Assembly (NCBI GenBank): GCA_003343815.1
Contig: QAKL01000113.1
Coordinates: 1-21,037, forward strand
Source: Clostridiales bacterium
Lineage (GTDB): Bacteria > Bacillota > Peptococcia > Peptococcales > Peptococcaceae
Length of the DNA stretch: 21,037 bases
Direction of reading: 5' to 3'
The notes under the pieces: model-generated
Told to the model about the DNA's origin: nothing
Seen by the model: the letters and a program-made list of their open reading frames with translations, nothing else
Database searches by the model: none
In this document: piece after piece, positions 1 to 7,678 of the stretch
Position numbering within the stretch: position 1 is the stretch's first letter
Layout of the letters: the number at the start of each line of letters is the position of its first letter
Position numbers and translations under genes: made by a program

Positions 1-38
1 AAAATATGAAAAAATATGCTGAAAAATAGCGGCGTATA

Positions 39-47
39 TGGTATAAT
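39..47 (+). promoter_or_regulatory. Extended -10 promoter for the S11-family gene
   Basis: A perfect TATAAT hexamer (42-47) is preceded by TGG (39-41), giving an extended -10. No convincing -35 lies at 16-18 bases upstream, which is common for extended -10 promoters. Transcription would begin near 54, about 30 bases before the gene's start. Confidence 0.6.
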
Positions 48-82
48 GAAAATACTAATAAGTATCATAGGAGGAAAAATAA

Positions 83-1291
83 GTGAAAAAAGCAGCTTCA
101 GTTTTCTTGATTTTACTTTTTCTGCTGAATATTGTTCCCCAAAGGGCGCAGGCAGATGTTTTGAGCGGAGATTTGAATTTGACGGCTAACGCGTATGTTG
201 TGGTCGATGAGTCGACAGGGGCAGTAGTTGCCAGCAAAAATGCCGATGTGCAGGTGTCTTTTTCTAATTTAGCGCAGGTCATGACGGCGGCGTTAATCAT
301 CGAAAATCAGAATTTGACCGATATGGTGACGGTAGGCGATCTGCCGACGGCCTACGGCAATCGCGTGATGCTCAGAAGCGGTGAAAAGATCACGATGCAG
401 TCATTATTAGAGGCGATCGTGGTTTATTCGGCGTCGGACGCGGCGATCAGCGCGGCTAATCATTTGGGCGGGACGACGAAATTTTTGAAATCCATGAACG
501 ATAAAGCGGCGCAGTTAGGTATGAGCAATACGACTTTTACCAATGTTTATGGCGCGAGAGAGGATACCCAGCTCACCACGGCAAATGATATGCTGATCTT
601 AGCGCATTATGTGATGGGTTTGGAATCGTATATGAATCTGGCAAATACTCCGAGTATCCAGTGGCAGGGCGATGTGCGCAGCAACTCGACTTTAGACAAT
701 ACCAACGGCTTTTTAAAAGTGATGCCCGAGGCTAAAGGCATCAAAATGAGTAATGACGGCGCGGGTAGTTTTGATTTGATGACGACCGTGACTAAAGACG
801 GCCGTACTTTGACCGCAGTCATGCTCGGTGCCTCCAGCGAGGATGTGCTTTACAGTGAAATGCAGACTTTGCTTAATACTTGCTTCAGCAATACCAAAAT
901 AGTGCCGATCGTCGCCGAGGGTACGGTCATGGCGATTTTAAATTATGACGATGTGGACGTGAGAGCGGCGGCTAAAAGCGGCTATTCGGTTTGCATGGCG
1001 ACGACCAACGCAGCTGTGACCGGCTACAGTATTCATCTGACGAAAATGGATCGTCCGATCAAAAAAGGCGACGACGTCGGGTATTTGGATATTTTGCAGG
1101 ACGGCTCGGTCGTGGGTAATGTTTCTTTGGTAGCGATGGACGATGTCAAGGGCAAAATCAACTGGTTGCTGCTCATTTTGGGCGCGATTTCGCTGCTTTA
1201 CGCGGTACAGATCGCTTTACGCACCAAACGCATCATCGCGCGCAATAAAAATGCTGAACCTGCTAATACTAATAAGAAAATGCTGCCTTGA
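83..1291 (+). CDS. S11-family D-alanyl-D-alanine carboxypeptidase homologue, probably catalytically inactive
   Basis: This 402-residue protein is a homologue of the penicillin-binding D,D-carboxypeptidases (DacA/DacF, peptidase S11), which trim the terminal D-Ala of peptidoglycan stem peptides. It has a signal peptide (residues 1 to about 24, ending AQA), the carboxypeptidase domain (about 35-255), a C-terminal extra domain, and a membrane helix near 358-378 followed by a basic cytoplasmic tail. The start is GTG with AGGAGG (69-74) eight bases upstream. All three active-site motifs look degenerate: the SxxK position reads NLAQ (62-65), the SxN position reads SAS (116-118), and the KTG position reads KMS (221-223). 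The fold-defining context around them (VMTA, SDAA, GIK) is kept. I infer a folded but non-catalytic protein, perhaps a peptidoglycan-binding or scaffolding factor. The reading frame is intact, so it is not a decayed gene. The family call is strong; the loss of activity is an inference from the motifs. Confidence 0.85.
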   Translation: MKKAASVFLILLFLLNIVPQRAQADVLSGDLNLTANAYVVVDESTGAVVASKNADVQVSFSNLAQVMTAALIIENQNLTDMVTVGDLPTAYGNRVMLRSGEKITMQSLLEAIVVYSASDAAISAANHLGGTTKFLKSMNDKAAQLGMSNTTFTNVYGAREDTQLTTANDMLILAHYVMGLESYMNLANTPSIQWQGDVRSNSTLDNTNGFLKVMPEAKGIKMSNDGAGSFDLMTTVTKDGRTLTAVMLGASSEDVLYSEMQTLLNTCFSNTKIVPIVAEGTVMAILNYDDVDVRAAAKSGYSVCMATTNAAVTGYSIHLTKMDRPIKKGDDVGYLDILQDGSVVGNVSLVAMDDVKGKINWLLLILGAISLLYAVQIALRTKRIIARNKNAEPANTNKKMLP

Positions 1292-1303
1292 TCAGGTGAT
1301 AGG

Positions 1304-2329
1304 ATGACAAAGAAAACAGACGCGGATTTAAAGAGTGCCTATATTATCTACGGCGAGGAAAAATGGCTGGCCGAGCAAAAAGTAAACGAAATAAGAAAAA
1401 AAGTTTTTTTAGGCAACGAATGGAGCGAGGAGTATAATTACACTTTACTTGAGGGAAAAAATATCGGTATAAACGCCCTTTTGGAAAATGTCAATCAAGT
1501 GCCTTTTATGGCTACGCGCCGCATGGTTGTGTTAAACGGCGCCGAGATTTTCACGTTCGGCGGGAAAAATAATGAGGAGCAGAAAAAAGCCGACAAGCTT
1601 TTGCTTGATTACTTAGCCGATCCCAATTCGAGCTGTGTATTGGTTATTATCAATAATTATTTGCCGGAGAAAAAAAGCAGCAAAACCTATGCGAAATTTG
1701 AGACGCTTCCTGCGGTGGAGGTCATAGCTTGCGAGCAGCTCAAGCCTCAGGGAGTAAAAATATGGGTTAAAGATTATCTCGCGGCGTATAATATAAGCAT
1801 AGATCGTGACGCGCTGGATTATCTCACAGCCGAGAGCAGCCGCAGTTTGGGTATTTTAGCCAACGAACTGGAAAAAGCGATAACTTATACAGGGAAAAAT
1901 CGATTGACGCTGGAAGATATTAAACAAATAGTGACTCCGACTAACGAAGAAACGATGTATCGTTTGTTTGACTTTTTGGTCAAAAAGCAAAGCGATCAAG
2001 CGCTGTCCGTTTTATATAATTTATTTTACTACGGGCAAAACGAGTATCAGGTTTTAGGTTTTTTGGAGAGGCAGTATTTGCGGCTTTTAGAGGTCAAAGA
2101 ATATTATGCCGAGGGCTTAACTATCAAAGAAATCATGAAAAAGCTCAACATCCCGTGGGAGTTTATGGTGAAAGATTTTATTAATCAAAGCCGTTATTAT
2201 CAAAAAGAGCAACTGGAAGAAATTTTGGCGATGCTTTTGGAAGCGGAGATGGATTTAAAAACGCAGCCGAACAGCCGCGAGCGAGTAGAGCGGCTGTTGG
2301 TGGAATTGTGTAATGCTTTAAAAAACTAA
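1304..2329 (+). CDS. holA: DNA polymerase III subunit delta
   Basis: This 341-residue protein is the delta subunit of the clamp loader, which opens the beta sliding clamp and places it on primed DNA with the tau/gamma and delta-prime subunits. The N-terminal AAA+-like fold begins with the family signature YIIYGEEKWL (about 13-22). No Walker A motif is present, as expected because delta does not hydrolyse ATP. The C-terminal two thirds are helical, with the usual collar region (about 215-335). Its length matches the family (about 330-350). The gene lies 12 bases after the carboxypeptidase homologue, with a modest AGG-type ribosome site just before the ATG, and is 15 bases before nfeD, so all are probably cotranscribed. 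In B. subtilis the orthologue is called yqeN. Confidence 0.9.
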   Translation: MTKKTDADLKSAYIIYGEEKWLAEQKVNEIRKKVFLGNEWSEEYNYTLLEGKNIGINALLENVNQVPFMATRRMVVLNGAEIFTFGGKNNEEQKKADKLLLDYLADPNSSCVLVIINNYLPEKKSSKTYAKFETLPAVEVIACEQLKPQGVKIWVKDYLAAYNISIDRDALDYLTAESSRSLGILANELEKAITYTGKNRLTLEDIKQIVTPTNEETMYRLFDFLVKKQSDQALSVLYNLFYYGQNEYQVLGFLERQYLRLLEVKEYYAEGLTIKEIMKKLNIPWEFMVKDFINQSRYYQKEQLEEILAMLLEAEMDLKTQPNSRERVERLLVELCNALKN

Positions 2330-2344
2330 ATAAGGAGAATGCTG

Positions 2345-3685
2345 ATGAAAAAACTGATAAGTATTGTCTTGGCTTGTTTTTTGGCATTCAATATCCTCCC
2401 GCAGCCTGTTTGGGCGGAAAATCCGAAAGTTATGGTTTTGGAGGTCAAAGACGAAATTAACGATGGCTTGCTTGAGTATCTGGCGCGTAATTTTGCCGAA
2501 GCTGAAAAAATGGGCGTAAGCACGATAATTTTGGATATGGATACGCCGGGCGGGCAGGTGGCAAGCGCTACGGAAATCAAGAAAGAAATTTATGCGGTAG
2601 ATATCCCGGTGATTTGCTTAGTGGAAAATCAAGCACTTTCTGCCGGAGCTTATTTGGCGTTAGCCTGTGATAAAATTGCGATGCTTCCGGGGACGACGAT
2701 AGGAGACGCTGAGGTGCGCATCGGCAGCCAAAAGGCGGACGAAAAATATATTTCCGCTTGGCGTGAGGAGTTTGCGGCGATGGCGGAGCTTAGAGGACGA
2801 GATGAGGAGATCGCCCGTGCTTTTGTCGACAGCGATATCGAGATCCCGGGCATTATTGCCAAAGATAAACTTTTGGTTTTAACCGCGAATCGCGCCTATG
2901 AATTGGGCTACTGCGATTATCGGGTGAATAATTTAGAGGAATTGCTGGAGGTTATGGATTTAGGCGAAGCTGAAATCGTTTACGGAGACTATACCGGCGG
3001 AGAAAAATTGGTAAAATTCTTCTCTTCCAGCACGGTAGCACCGCTTTTGCTGGCAGGCGGAGTGATATTTTTAGCGTTGGAATTTATGACGCCGGGGGTG
3101 GGAATATTCCTGCTTTTAGGCGTGATATGCTTGGGATTATATTTCGGAGGGAGTGTGCTGGCAGGGATGGCGACATGGATAGCGGTTTTGCTTTTTATTA
3201 TCGGCGTAATTTTGTGCTTGATCGAGATGATCATGCCGGGTTTTGGCATATTCGGCATCGGAGGATTGGGTGCAATCATCGCAAGTATCTTTTTAAGTAC
3301 GCCCGATATTTATACCGCGGTGAAATATACGGCGATCATGCTTGTAGCGTTGGTCGTGATGCTGCCGATATTTTTCAAACTGGCGAAGAAAAGCAAATTT
3401 TTAGATAAACTGATGGTCAAAAAAGAACTGACGACCGAGGACGGTTATGTTTCCCGCAATCCCGAGTTAGAAAAATTTGTGGGCTCTGAGGGCAAAGCCT
3501 TAACGGTTTTGCGTCCTGCGGGCACGATGATGACGGATAGCGGCGATAGGTTAGATGTCGTCACCAAAGGGGATTTCATCGAGCAGGGAGAATTGATCCG
3601 TGTGGTAGGGATCGAGGGTACTTGGTTGATTGTCCAAAAAATAGATGAAATTAAAATTAAAGAAAACAAGGAGGAAAAAGAATGA
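2345..3685 (+). CDS. nfeD: NfeD-family membrane serine protease (ClpP/SppA-like plus NfeD domain)
   Basis: This is the long form of NfeD, a membrane protein usually encoded next to a flotillin or stomatin. The start is placed at the second ATG (2345): AAGGAG (2332-2337) is seven bases from it but only one base from the in-frame ATG at 2339, and it opens directly with a signal peptide ending VWA (residue 24). A ClpP-crotonase protease domain follows, with DMDTPGG and LSAGAYLA holding the presumed catalytic serine (about residue 99) and a lysine near 134 as the likely partner, as in archaeal 1510-N proteases. About five membrane segments (roughly 225-350) and a C-terminal beta-rich NfeD (OB-fold) domain complete the 446 residues. 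The stop overlaps the floA start (ATGA), which indicates translational coupling and a joint role in membrane microdomains. Confidence 0.88.
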   Translation: MKKLISIVLACFLAFNILPQPVWAENPKVMVLEVKDEINDGLLEYLARNFAEAEKMGVSTIILDMDTPGGQVASATEIKKEIYAVDIPVICLVENQALSAGAYLALACDKIAMLPGTTIGDAEVRIGSQKADEKYISAWREEFAAMAELRGRDEEIARAFVDSDIEIPGIIAKDKLLVLTANRAYELGYCDYRVNNLEELLEVMDLGEAEIVYGDYTGGEKLVKFFSSSTVAPLLLAGGVIFLALEFMTPGVGIFLLLGVICLGLYFGGSVLAGMATWIAVLLFIIGVILCLIEMIMPGFGIFGIGGLGAIIASIFLSTPDIYTAVKYTAIMLVALVVMLPIFFKLAKKSKFLDKLMVKKELTTEDGYVSRNPELEKFVGSEGKALTVLRPAGTMMTDSGDRLDVVTKGDFIEQGELIRVVGIEGTWLIVQKIDEIKIKENKEEKE

Positions 3686-4656
3686 TACCGGGAATAATTT
3701 TGATTGTGCTGATTTTAGTATTTTTGATGGTTCTATTCAGCTTTGTGCCGGTAGGACTGTGGATTTCGGCATTAGCTGCGAATGTCCATGTAGGGTTGTT
3801 TAATTTGGTAGGTATGCGTTTGAGACGCGTGCCGCCGAACAAAATCGTTTTACCGTTAATTAAAGCCAACAAAGCCGGCATGAAAATGGATACCTCGCAA
3901 TTAGAGGCGCACTATTTAGCCGGAGGTAATGTCGATAGAGTAGTAGACGCGCTAATCGCGGCGGAACGCGCCGGAATCGAGCTAAACTTTTCTCGTGCGG
4001 CGGCGATTGATTTAGCAGGTCGTGATGTAAAAGAAGCTGTCATGGTTTCCGTTACGCCGAAAGTTATCGAAACTCCCGTTATCGCCGCAATGGCGAAAAA
4101 CGGCATCCAAGTCAAAGCTACCGCGCGTGTAACCGTGCGTGCCAATATTGACCGTCTGGTCGGCGGTGCCGGTGAGGAAACGATTATCGCCCGTGTCGGC
4201 GAGGGTATCGTCAGCACCGTAGGCTCCTCTGACAGCCACAATGACGTTTTGGAGAATCCGGACAGCATTTCGAAAACTGTGTTGAAAAAAGGTTTGGACA
4301 GCGGCACCGCCTTTGAGATTTTGTCGATTGATATTGCCGATGTCGATGTCGGACGCAATATCGGCGCGGAATTGCAGATCGACCAAGCCGAGGCTGATAA
4401 AAATATTGCGCAGGCGAAAGCCGAGGAGCGCCGCGCGATGGCGGTAGCGTACGAGCAGGAGATGCGTGCGAAAGTCCAGGAAATGAAAGCGAAAGTAGTC
4501 GAGGCCGAGGCGCAGGTGCCGTTAGCGATGGCCGAGGCTTTACGAAACGGCAATTTGGGCGTCATGGATTATTACAATCTGCAAAATGTCTCTGCCGATA
4601 CCAAAATGCGCGATAATATCGCCAAATCCACCAATCCGTCTTTTGATAAAGAGTGA
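3682..4656 (+). CDS. floA: Flotillin-like protein FloA
   Basis: FloA is the bacterial flotillin that forms functional membrane microdomains and affects membrane fluidity, protein secretion and signalling. The 324-residue product has the family layout: an N-terminal hydrophobic hairpin (about 3-38), an SPFH/Band 7 domain (about 60-230) and an Ala/Glu-rich coiled coil with repeated E-A heptads (about 225-290). Motifs recognised from the family include the RLRRVPP segment after the membrane region and the stretch TPKVIETPVIAAMAKNGIQV. Its length is close to the B. subtilis protein (YqfA, about 331). Overlap with nfeD by ATGA is the conserved arrangement. A small Lys/His-rich membrane protein follows seven bases later. 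Confidence 0.95.
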   Translation: MIPGIILIVLILVFLMVLFSFVPVGLWISALAANVHVGLFNLVGMRLRRVPPNKIVLPLIKANKAGMKMDTSQLEAHYLAGGNVDRVVDALIAAERAGIELNFSRAAAIDLAGRDVKEAVMVSVTPKVIETPVIAAMAKNGIQVKATARVTVRANIDRLVGGAGEETIIARVGEGIVSTVGSSDSHNDVLENPDSISKTVLKKGLDSGTAFEILSIDIADVDVGRNIGAELQIDQAEADKNIAQAKAEERRAMAVAYEQEMRAKVQEMKAKVVEAEAQVPLAMAEALRNGNLGVMDYYNLQNVSADTKMRDNIAKSTNPSFDKE

Positions 4657-4662
4657 TGAAAT

Positions 4663-5241
4663 ATGGACGCATTATTAATCATTATCGCGATTGTATATGC
4701 GATAGCCAGCTCGTTTTCCAAGAGCAATAAAGCGAAAAAGCAGAGCCAAGCACGCAAAAAAGCGCAAAGGCCTGCTCAGTCGTTTGAGCAAATGATGGCA
4801 GAGGAGTTTGCTAAGCCGAAAAATAAGCAGCAAAGCACGATGCTCGATGTGCCTCAAACTACGGTGAAAGCACCGAAAAAGAAGAAAAAGAAAGCTCCGA
4901 GTGTGCTGATCGAGCAGGATAACCAGGGACGCAAAGCTCCTTTGCAGCCTACGAGCCGCGCGGAGCATGATCATGCACATAAAGCGGCGATTACGCCGAC
5001 TAAGCGTGAAGAGCACGAGCATGAGCACAAAGCACCGCTTAAAAGCCGCTTAAACAATCGCAGCTATGCAGGAATAAAAAGCAAATACCAAAGCTCGCCT
5101 TTGGAGGTGCAGATTTTAGCCGAGAGCAGCGCGCAGACACCGCATGCAGCGGGCTTTAAATTGAAAACCGATCCCGAGGCGCTCATTGAGGGTATCGTGT
5201 GGAATGAAGTTTTAGCCAAACCCAAAGGTTTGCGCCGATAA
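4663..5241 (+). CDS. Small membrane-anchored Lys/His-rich protein, function unknown
   Basis: I do not recognise a named family for this 192-residue protein. It has one N-terminal membrane segment (about 3-17) followed directly by a basic, Lys/Ala/Gln-rich region, so the rest should be cytoplasmic. A run of six lysines lies near 72-77. Residues 80-127 form three degenerate 16-residue repeats, the last two carrying HDHAH (102-106) and HEHEH (118-122), which could bind metal. The last 25 residues (EALIEGIVWNEVL then KPKGLRR) resemble a short conserved tail that I associate with similar small proteins in Firmicutes; that is memory, not a search result. It follows floA by six bases and is the last gene before a hairpin, so it is probably cotranscribed with floA and may act at the same membrane domains. 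Confidence 0.75.
   Translation: MDALLIIIAIVYAIASSFSKSNKAKKQSQARKKAQRPAQSFEQMMAEEFAKPKNKQQSTMLDVPQTTVKAPKKKKKKAPSVLIEQDNQGRKAPLQPTSRAEHDHAHKAAITPTKREEHEHEHKAPLKSRLNNRSYAGIKSKYQSSPLEVQILAESSAQTPHAAGFKLKTDPEALIEGIVWNEVLAKPKGLRR
4900..5043 (+). repeat. Three degenerate 48-bp (16-residue) tandem repeats within the Lys/His-rich gene
   Basis: Residues 80-95, 96-111 and 112-127 align at a period of 16. Units 2 and 3 share the pattern P-T-x-R-x-E-H-x-H-x-H-K-A. Unit 1 lacks the histidines but keeps the E at position 5 and the KAPL ending that also closes unit 3. The DNA has diverged more than the protein, so this is an old duplication. Confidence 0.6.
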
Positions 5242-5270
5242 AATTCAGGCGGTTTCGGCCGCTTGAATTT
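5241..5270 (+). terminator. Hairpin at the end of the holA-nfeD-floA group
   Basis: A 12-bp stem (5241-5252 with 5259-5270, one G-T pair) encloses a six-base TTTCGG loop and includes the last base of the stop codon. The stem ends in AAATT/AATTT, so the T-run is partly within the stem, and the following bases are not T-rich. It is probably an intrinsic terminator or an mRNA 3' end stabiliser, less convincing than the others here. Confidence 0.6.
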
Positions 5271-5370
5271 CTACATAAGAAAAATAAACAAATATTTTTG
5301 AAAATGCCGAAAAAAATGAGAAAATGACATAAATTTCAAGAAAAAAAGCGAAAAAAAATGCATATTTCTA

Positions 5371-5399
5371 TCGCCAAACCAAGATTTATGTTATATAAT
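5371..5399 (+). promoter_or_regulatory. Promoter for the HlyD-like/yggS/sepF cluster
   Basis: TATAAT (5394-5399) lies exactly 17 bases after TCGCCA (5371-5376, four of six matches to TTGACA), in a strongly A-rich stretch. It sits 50 bases before the HlyD-like gene. Apart from this promoter and the hairpin at 5241-5270, I see nothing else in the 5242-5449 gap. Confidence 0.6.
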
Positions 5400-5449
5400 A
5401 TAAGTTAACATAGCAGAGACTGTGACAGCGGTAAATTAAGGGTGAGAGC

Positions 5450-6382
5450 ATGAGGACACGAAATAAAGACAAAGCAATAAAAATCGGATTAATTATTGTG
5501 CTTATCGCCTTAGCTGTGGGGGTGGCGGGAAATTATATCCGCAGCCACAATATTAAAATTATTACGATTCCCGCAGAAACGGCTTACGTCACTTATGAAG
5601 GCTACGGCTTTGTCTGCGTGAATGAATATCTGATGAGCGCTAATATGAGTGGAAAAGTTGCGCCTGTGATCAACGAGGGCGAGCGCGTAGGCAAAAATTA
5701 TGCCGTTTATGCTCTCCAAGGCGTTGACACCGACGGCAATAACCAAGGCACTCCGCAGTACTTTTACGCGCCGGTGGCAGGTTTGGTTTCCTATAAAATC
5801 GACGGTTATGAAAATACAGACGATTTGAATCAAATTACCGCTTTAAATTTAGAGGAATTATATACTTCGCTTCATACTGACGAAACGGACGAGCAGGAAA
5901 TCGTGCAGAGCGGTGCTGCTTGCGCTAAAATCATCGATAATGTCGGGACTTTGCGCTTGATTTGCACCTTGGCGCACAATGACTACACTGATAGCTTAGC
6001 CGAGGTTTCGAGCGTGCGGGTGACTTTTCCCGAGCTGGATTTTGAAGCTGTAGGCCGCATTAACGGCATAAGTACAAATGGCGAAGAGGCGGTGCTGGAT
6101 TTAAACATAAGCGGTGCATACGACAGTTTGTATTTATCTCGCGCTGTCAAAGTGCAGTTTGGCGAGTATGTCACGCAAAACGCGGCTTTGCCGACCTCGG
6201 CGATTATTTATCGCGACGGTGAGGCGGGAGTGTATGCCTTGAGCAAAAAGTTTGTTTATTGGCGGGCGGTAGAGCTGAAGGATGTCGACAGTGAGGGCAA
6301 TGTTATCGTCGAGGGTTTGAGCGAGGGCGATGAAGTGGTAGCCGACGCTCAAAACGTCAAAGAAGGCATGTACGTCTATTAG
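5450..6382 (+). CDS. HlyD-like membrane fusion (adaptor) protein
   Basis: This 310-residue protein resembles the HlyD/RND adaptor superfamily, whose members join an inner-membrane pump to the cell envelope. It has one N-terminal membrane helix (about 11-29). Next comes a lipoyl/barrel-sandwich half containing MSGKVAPVINEGERV, then a second half with FYAPVAGLVSYKIDGYE, and beta-rich domains to the C-terminus. The final segment (VIVEGLSEGDEVVADAQNV) is a typical adaptor membrane-proximal ending. I see no long coiled-coil hairpin between the lipoyl halves, and no transporter gene adjoins it. The start is supported by AAGGG seven bases upstream. It leads a cluster of division genes (yggS, sepF, proC, yggT, ylmH, divIVA), so a role in envelope assembly at the septum is possible but only inferred. 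The superfamily call is fair; the function is unknown. Confidence 0.7.
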   Translation: MRTRNKDKAIKIGLIIVLIALAVGVAGNYIRSHNIKIITIPAETAYVTYEGYGFVCVNEYLMSANMSGKVAPVINEGERVGKNYAVYALQGVDTDGNNQGTPQYFYAPVAGLVSYKIDGYENTDDLNQITALNLEELYTSLHTDETDEQEIVQSGAACAKIIDNVGTLRLICTLAHNDYTDSLAEVSSVRVTFPELDFEAVGRINGISTNGEEAVLDLNISGAYDSLYLSRAVKVQFGEYVTQNAALPTSAIIYRDGEAGVYALSKKFVYWRAVELKDVDSEGNVIVEGLSEGDEVVADAQNVKEGMYVY

Positions 6383-6399
6383 AAAAGAGGATGAGGATT

Positions 6400-7080
6400 T
6401 TGAGCATCGCGGAAAATATCGCAGAAATTAAGCATAATATTGATTTAGCCAAGCAAAAAAGCCCAGATCCTGCGGCAGGGGTAACTTTGGTCGCAGTGAC
6501 GAAAATGCACGATATCCCGGAACTAAGCGAGCTGGCGGCAAGCGGGCAGAGTATTTTCGGTGAAAATCGCGTGCAGGAGCTTACAGATAAATATGAAAAA
6601 CTGCCAAAAGATATTCATTGGCATTTGATAGGACATTTGCAGACTAACAAGGTCAAGTATATTGCCGACAAAGTCGAGCTGATTCATTCGCTGGACAGCT
6701 TGGAATTGGCAGAGGAAATCTCGAAGCAGATGCAAAAGCACGGCGGCGAGATGCCATGCCTCGTGCAGGTAAATGTCGCGCATGAGGAGCAAAAATACGG
6801 CATCGATCCGAAAGACGCGGAGAGCTTTATCCGCGAGGCGGCAAAACTGCCGGGCGTAAAAATCGTAGGGTTAATGCATATCGCGCCTGATTATGCCGCC
6901 AAAGAAGAGACCAGGCCGCTTTTTCGTACGATGTATCAGCTTTTTGAGGAATTAAAGCGCAAAAATATCCCTAATGTTGAGATGAAATATTTATCAATGG
7001 GGATGAGCGGCGATTATAAAATTGCCGTCGAAGAGGGCAGTAACATGGTTAGGATTGGACATGCTGTTTTTGCGGAATAA
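6400..7080 (+). CDS. yggS: YggS/PLPBP family pyridoxal phosphate homeostasis protein
   Basis: YggS (PLPBP/PROSC) binds pyridoxal 5'-phosphate without known catalysis and keeps vitamin B6 and amino acid pools balanced. The protein has the alanine-racemase-like TIM barrel. The PLP lysine is the K of VAVTK (about residue 35), followed by the family motifs FGENRVQE, HWHLIGHLQTNK and, near the end, LSMGMSGDY and VRIGHAVFAE. I prefer the TTG at 6400: AGAGG (6386-6390) touches the ATG at 6391, leaving no spacing, but is nine bases from the TTG, and the resulting MSIAENI is the usual N-terminus of the family. The ATG would add only three residues. In Firmicutes the gene commonly lies directly before sepF, as here. 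Confidence 0.93.
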   Translation: MSIAENIAEIKHNIDLAKQKSPDPAAGVTLVAVTKMHDIPELSELAASGQSIFGENRVQELTDKYEKLPKDIHWHLIGHLQTNKVKYIADKVELIHSLDSLELAEEISKQMQKHGGEMPCLVQVNVAHEEQKYGIDPKDAESFIREAAKLPGVKIVGLMHIAPDYAAKEETRPLFRTMYQLFEELKRKNIPNVEMKYLSMGMSGDYKIAVEEGSNMVRIGHAVFAE

Positions 7081-7135
7081 ACCGCTTTGGAAGATAAATA
7101 ATTTACAGAAAAAATAAACAGATGGGGTGGAAAGA

Positions 7136-7678
7136 ATGGGAGTATTCCATGATTTTTTAGATGCTTTAGGCTTGGTGGAAACTATTGACGAAACACCGGA
7201 AAAAACGGCAGAGCAGGTAAATATTCCGAAAAATGAGGCGCGCATCGTCAGTATGCCGCAAAACAGACCATCAGCGACACCGAAAAGCAATGTCGTCGCG
7301 ATGCCGCCTATGCGCGAAAAAACTGCCGCGGCACCGAAAAAAGCCGAGGATAACGCTAACGCCAAGGTTGTTTTGAAAGAGCCTGTGCAGTTTGACGAGG
7401 CGCAGAATATCGCCGATGATTTGCTTTTGGGCAAGGCGGTAATTTTAAATATCGAAAGCTGCGATCCTGAAATTGCGGCAAAATTGGTGGATTTTATCGG
7501 CGGAGTGATTTACGCGATCGGCGGCGATATCCAAAAAATCACCGACGATACGATTGTCGCCGCACCTGCCAATATCGATATTGCTAAAGATATTACTGGG
7601 GCTGCGGAAGGTGCCGATGTCGGCACGGAAGTTTTTGCGTGGTTAAATAAATACAATCAGCGGGGTGATTTCCAGTGA
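7136..7678 (+). CDS. sepF: Cell division protein SepF
   Basis: SepF binds membrane and FtsZ and aligns FtsZ filaments at the division ring in Gram-positive-type bacteria. The 180-residue protein starts with an amphipathic membrane-binding helix (MGVFHDFLDALGLVE), has a low-complexity linker (about 20-75), and then the DUF552/SepF domain (about 77-150), including the dimer-forming ILNIE strand and IGGDIQKITDDTIVAAP. I chose the ATG at 7136 over the upstream in-frame GTG at 7127, because the GGGGTGG at 7124-7130 is then a correctly spaced ribosome site. The stop overlaps the proC GTG start. Confidence 0.93.
   Translation: MGVFHDFLDALGLVETIDETPEKTAEQVNIPKNEARIVSMPQNRPSATPKSNVVAMPPMREKTAAAPKKAEDNANAKVVLKEPVQFDEAQNIADDLLLGKAVILNIESCDPEIAAKLVDFIGGVIYAIGGDIQKITDDTIVAAPANIDIAKDITGAAEGADVGTEVFAWLNKYNQRGDFQ

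Noticed and set aside
3912..4565. 217-codon - strand frame opposite floA
   Set aside because: Ser/Ala/Thr-rich shadow of the floA coding sequence without a ribosome site or known motifs.
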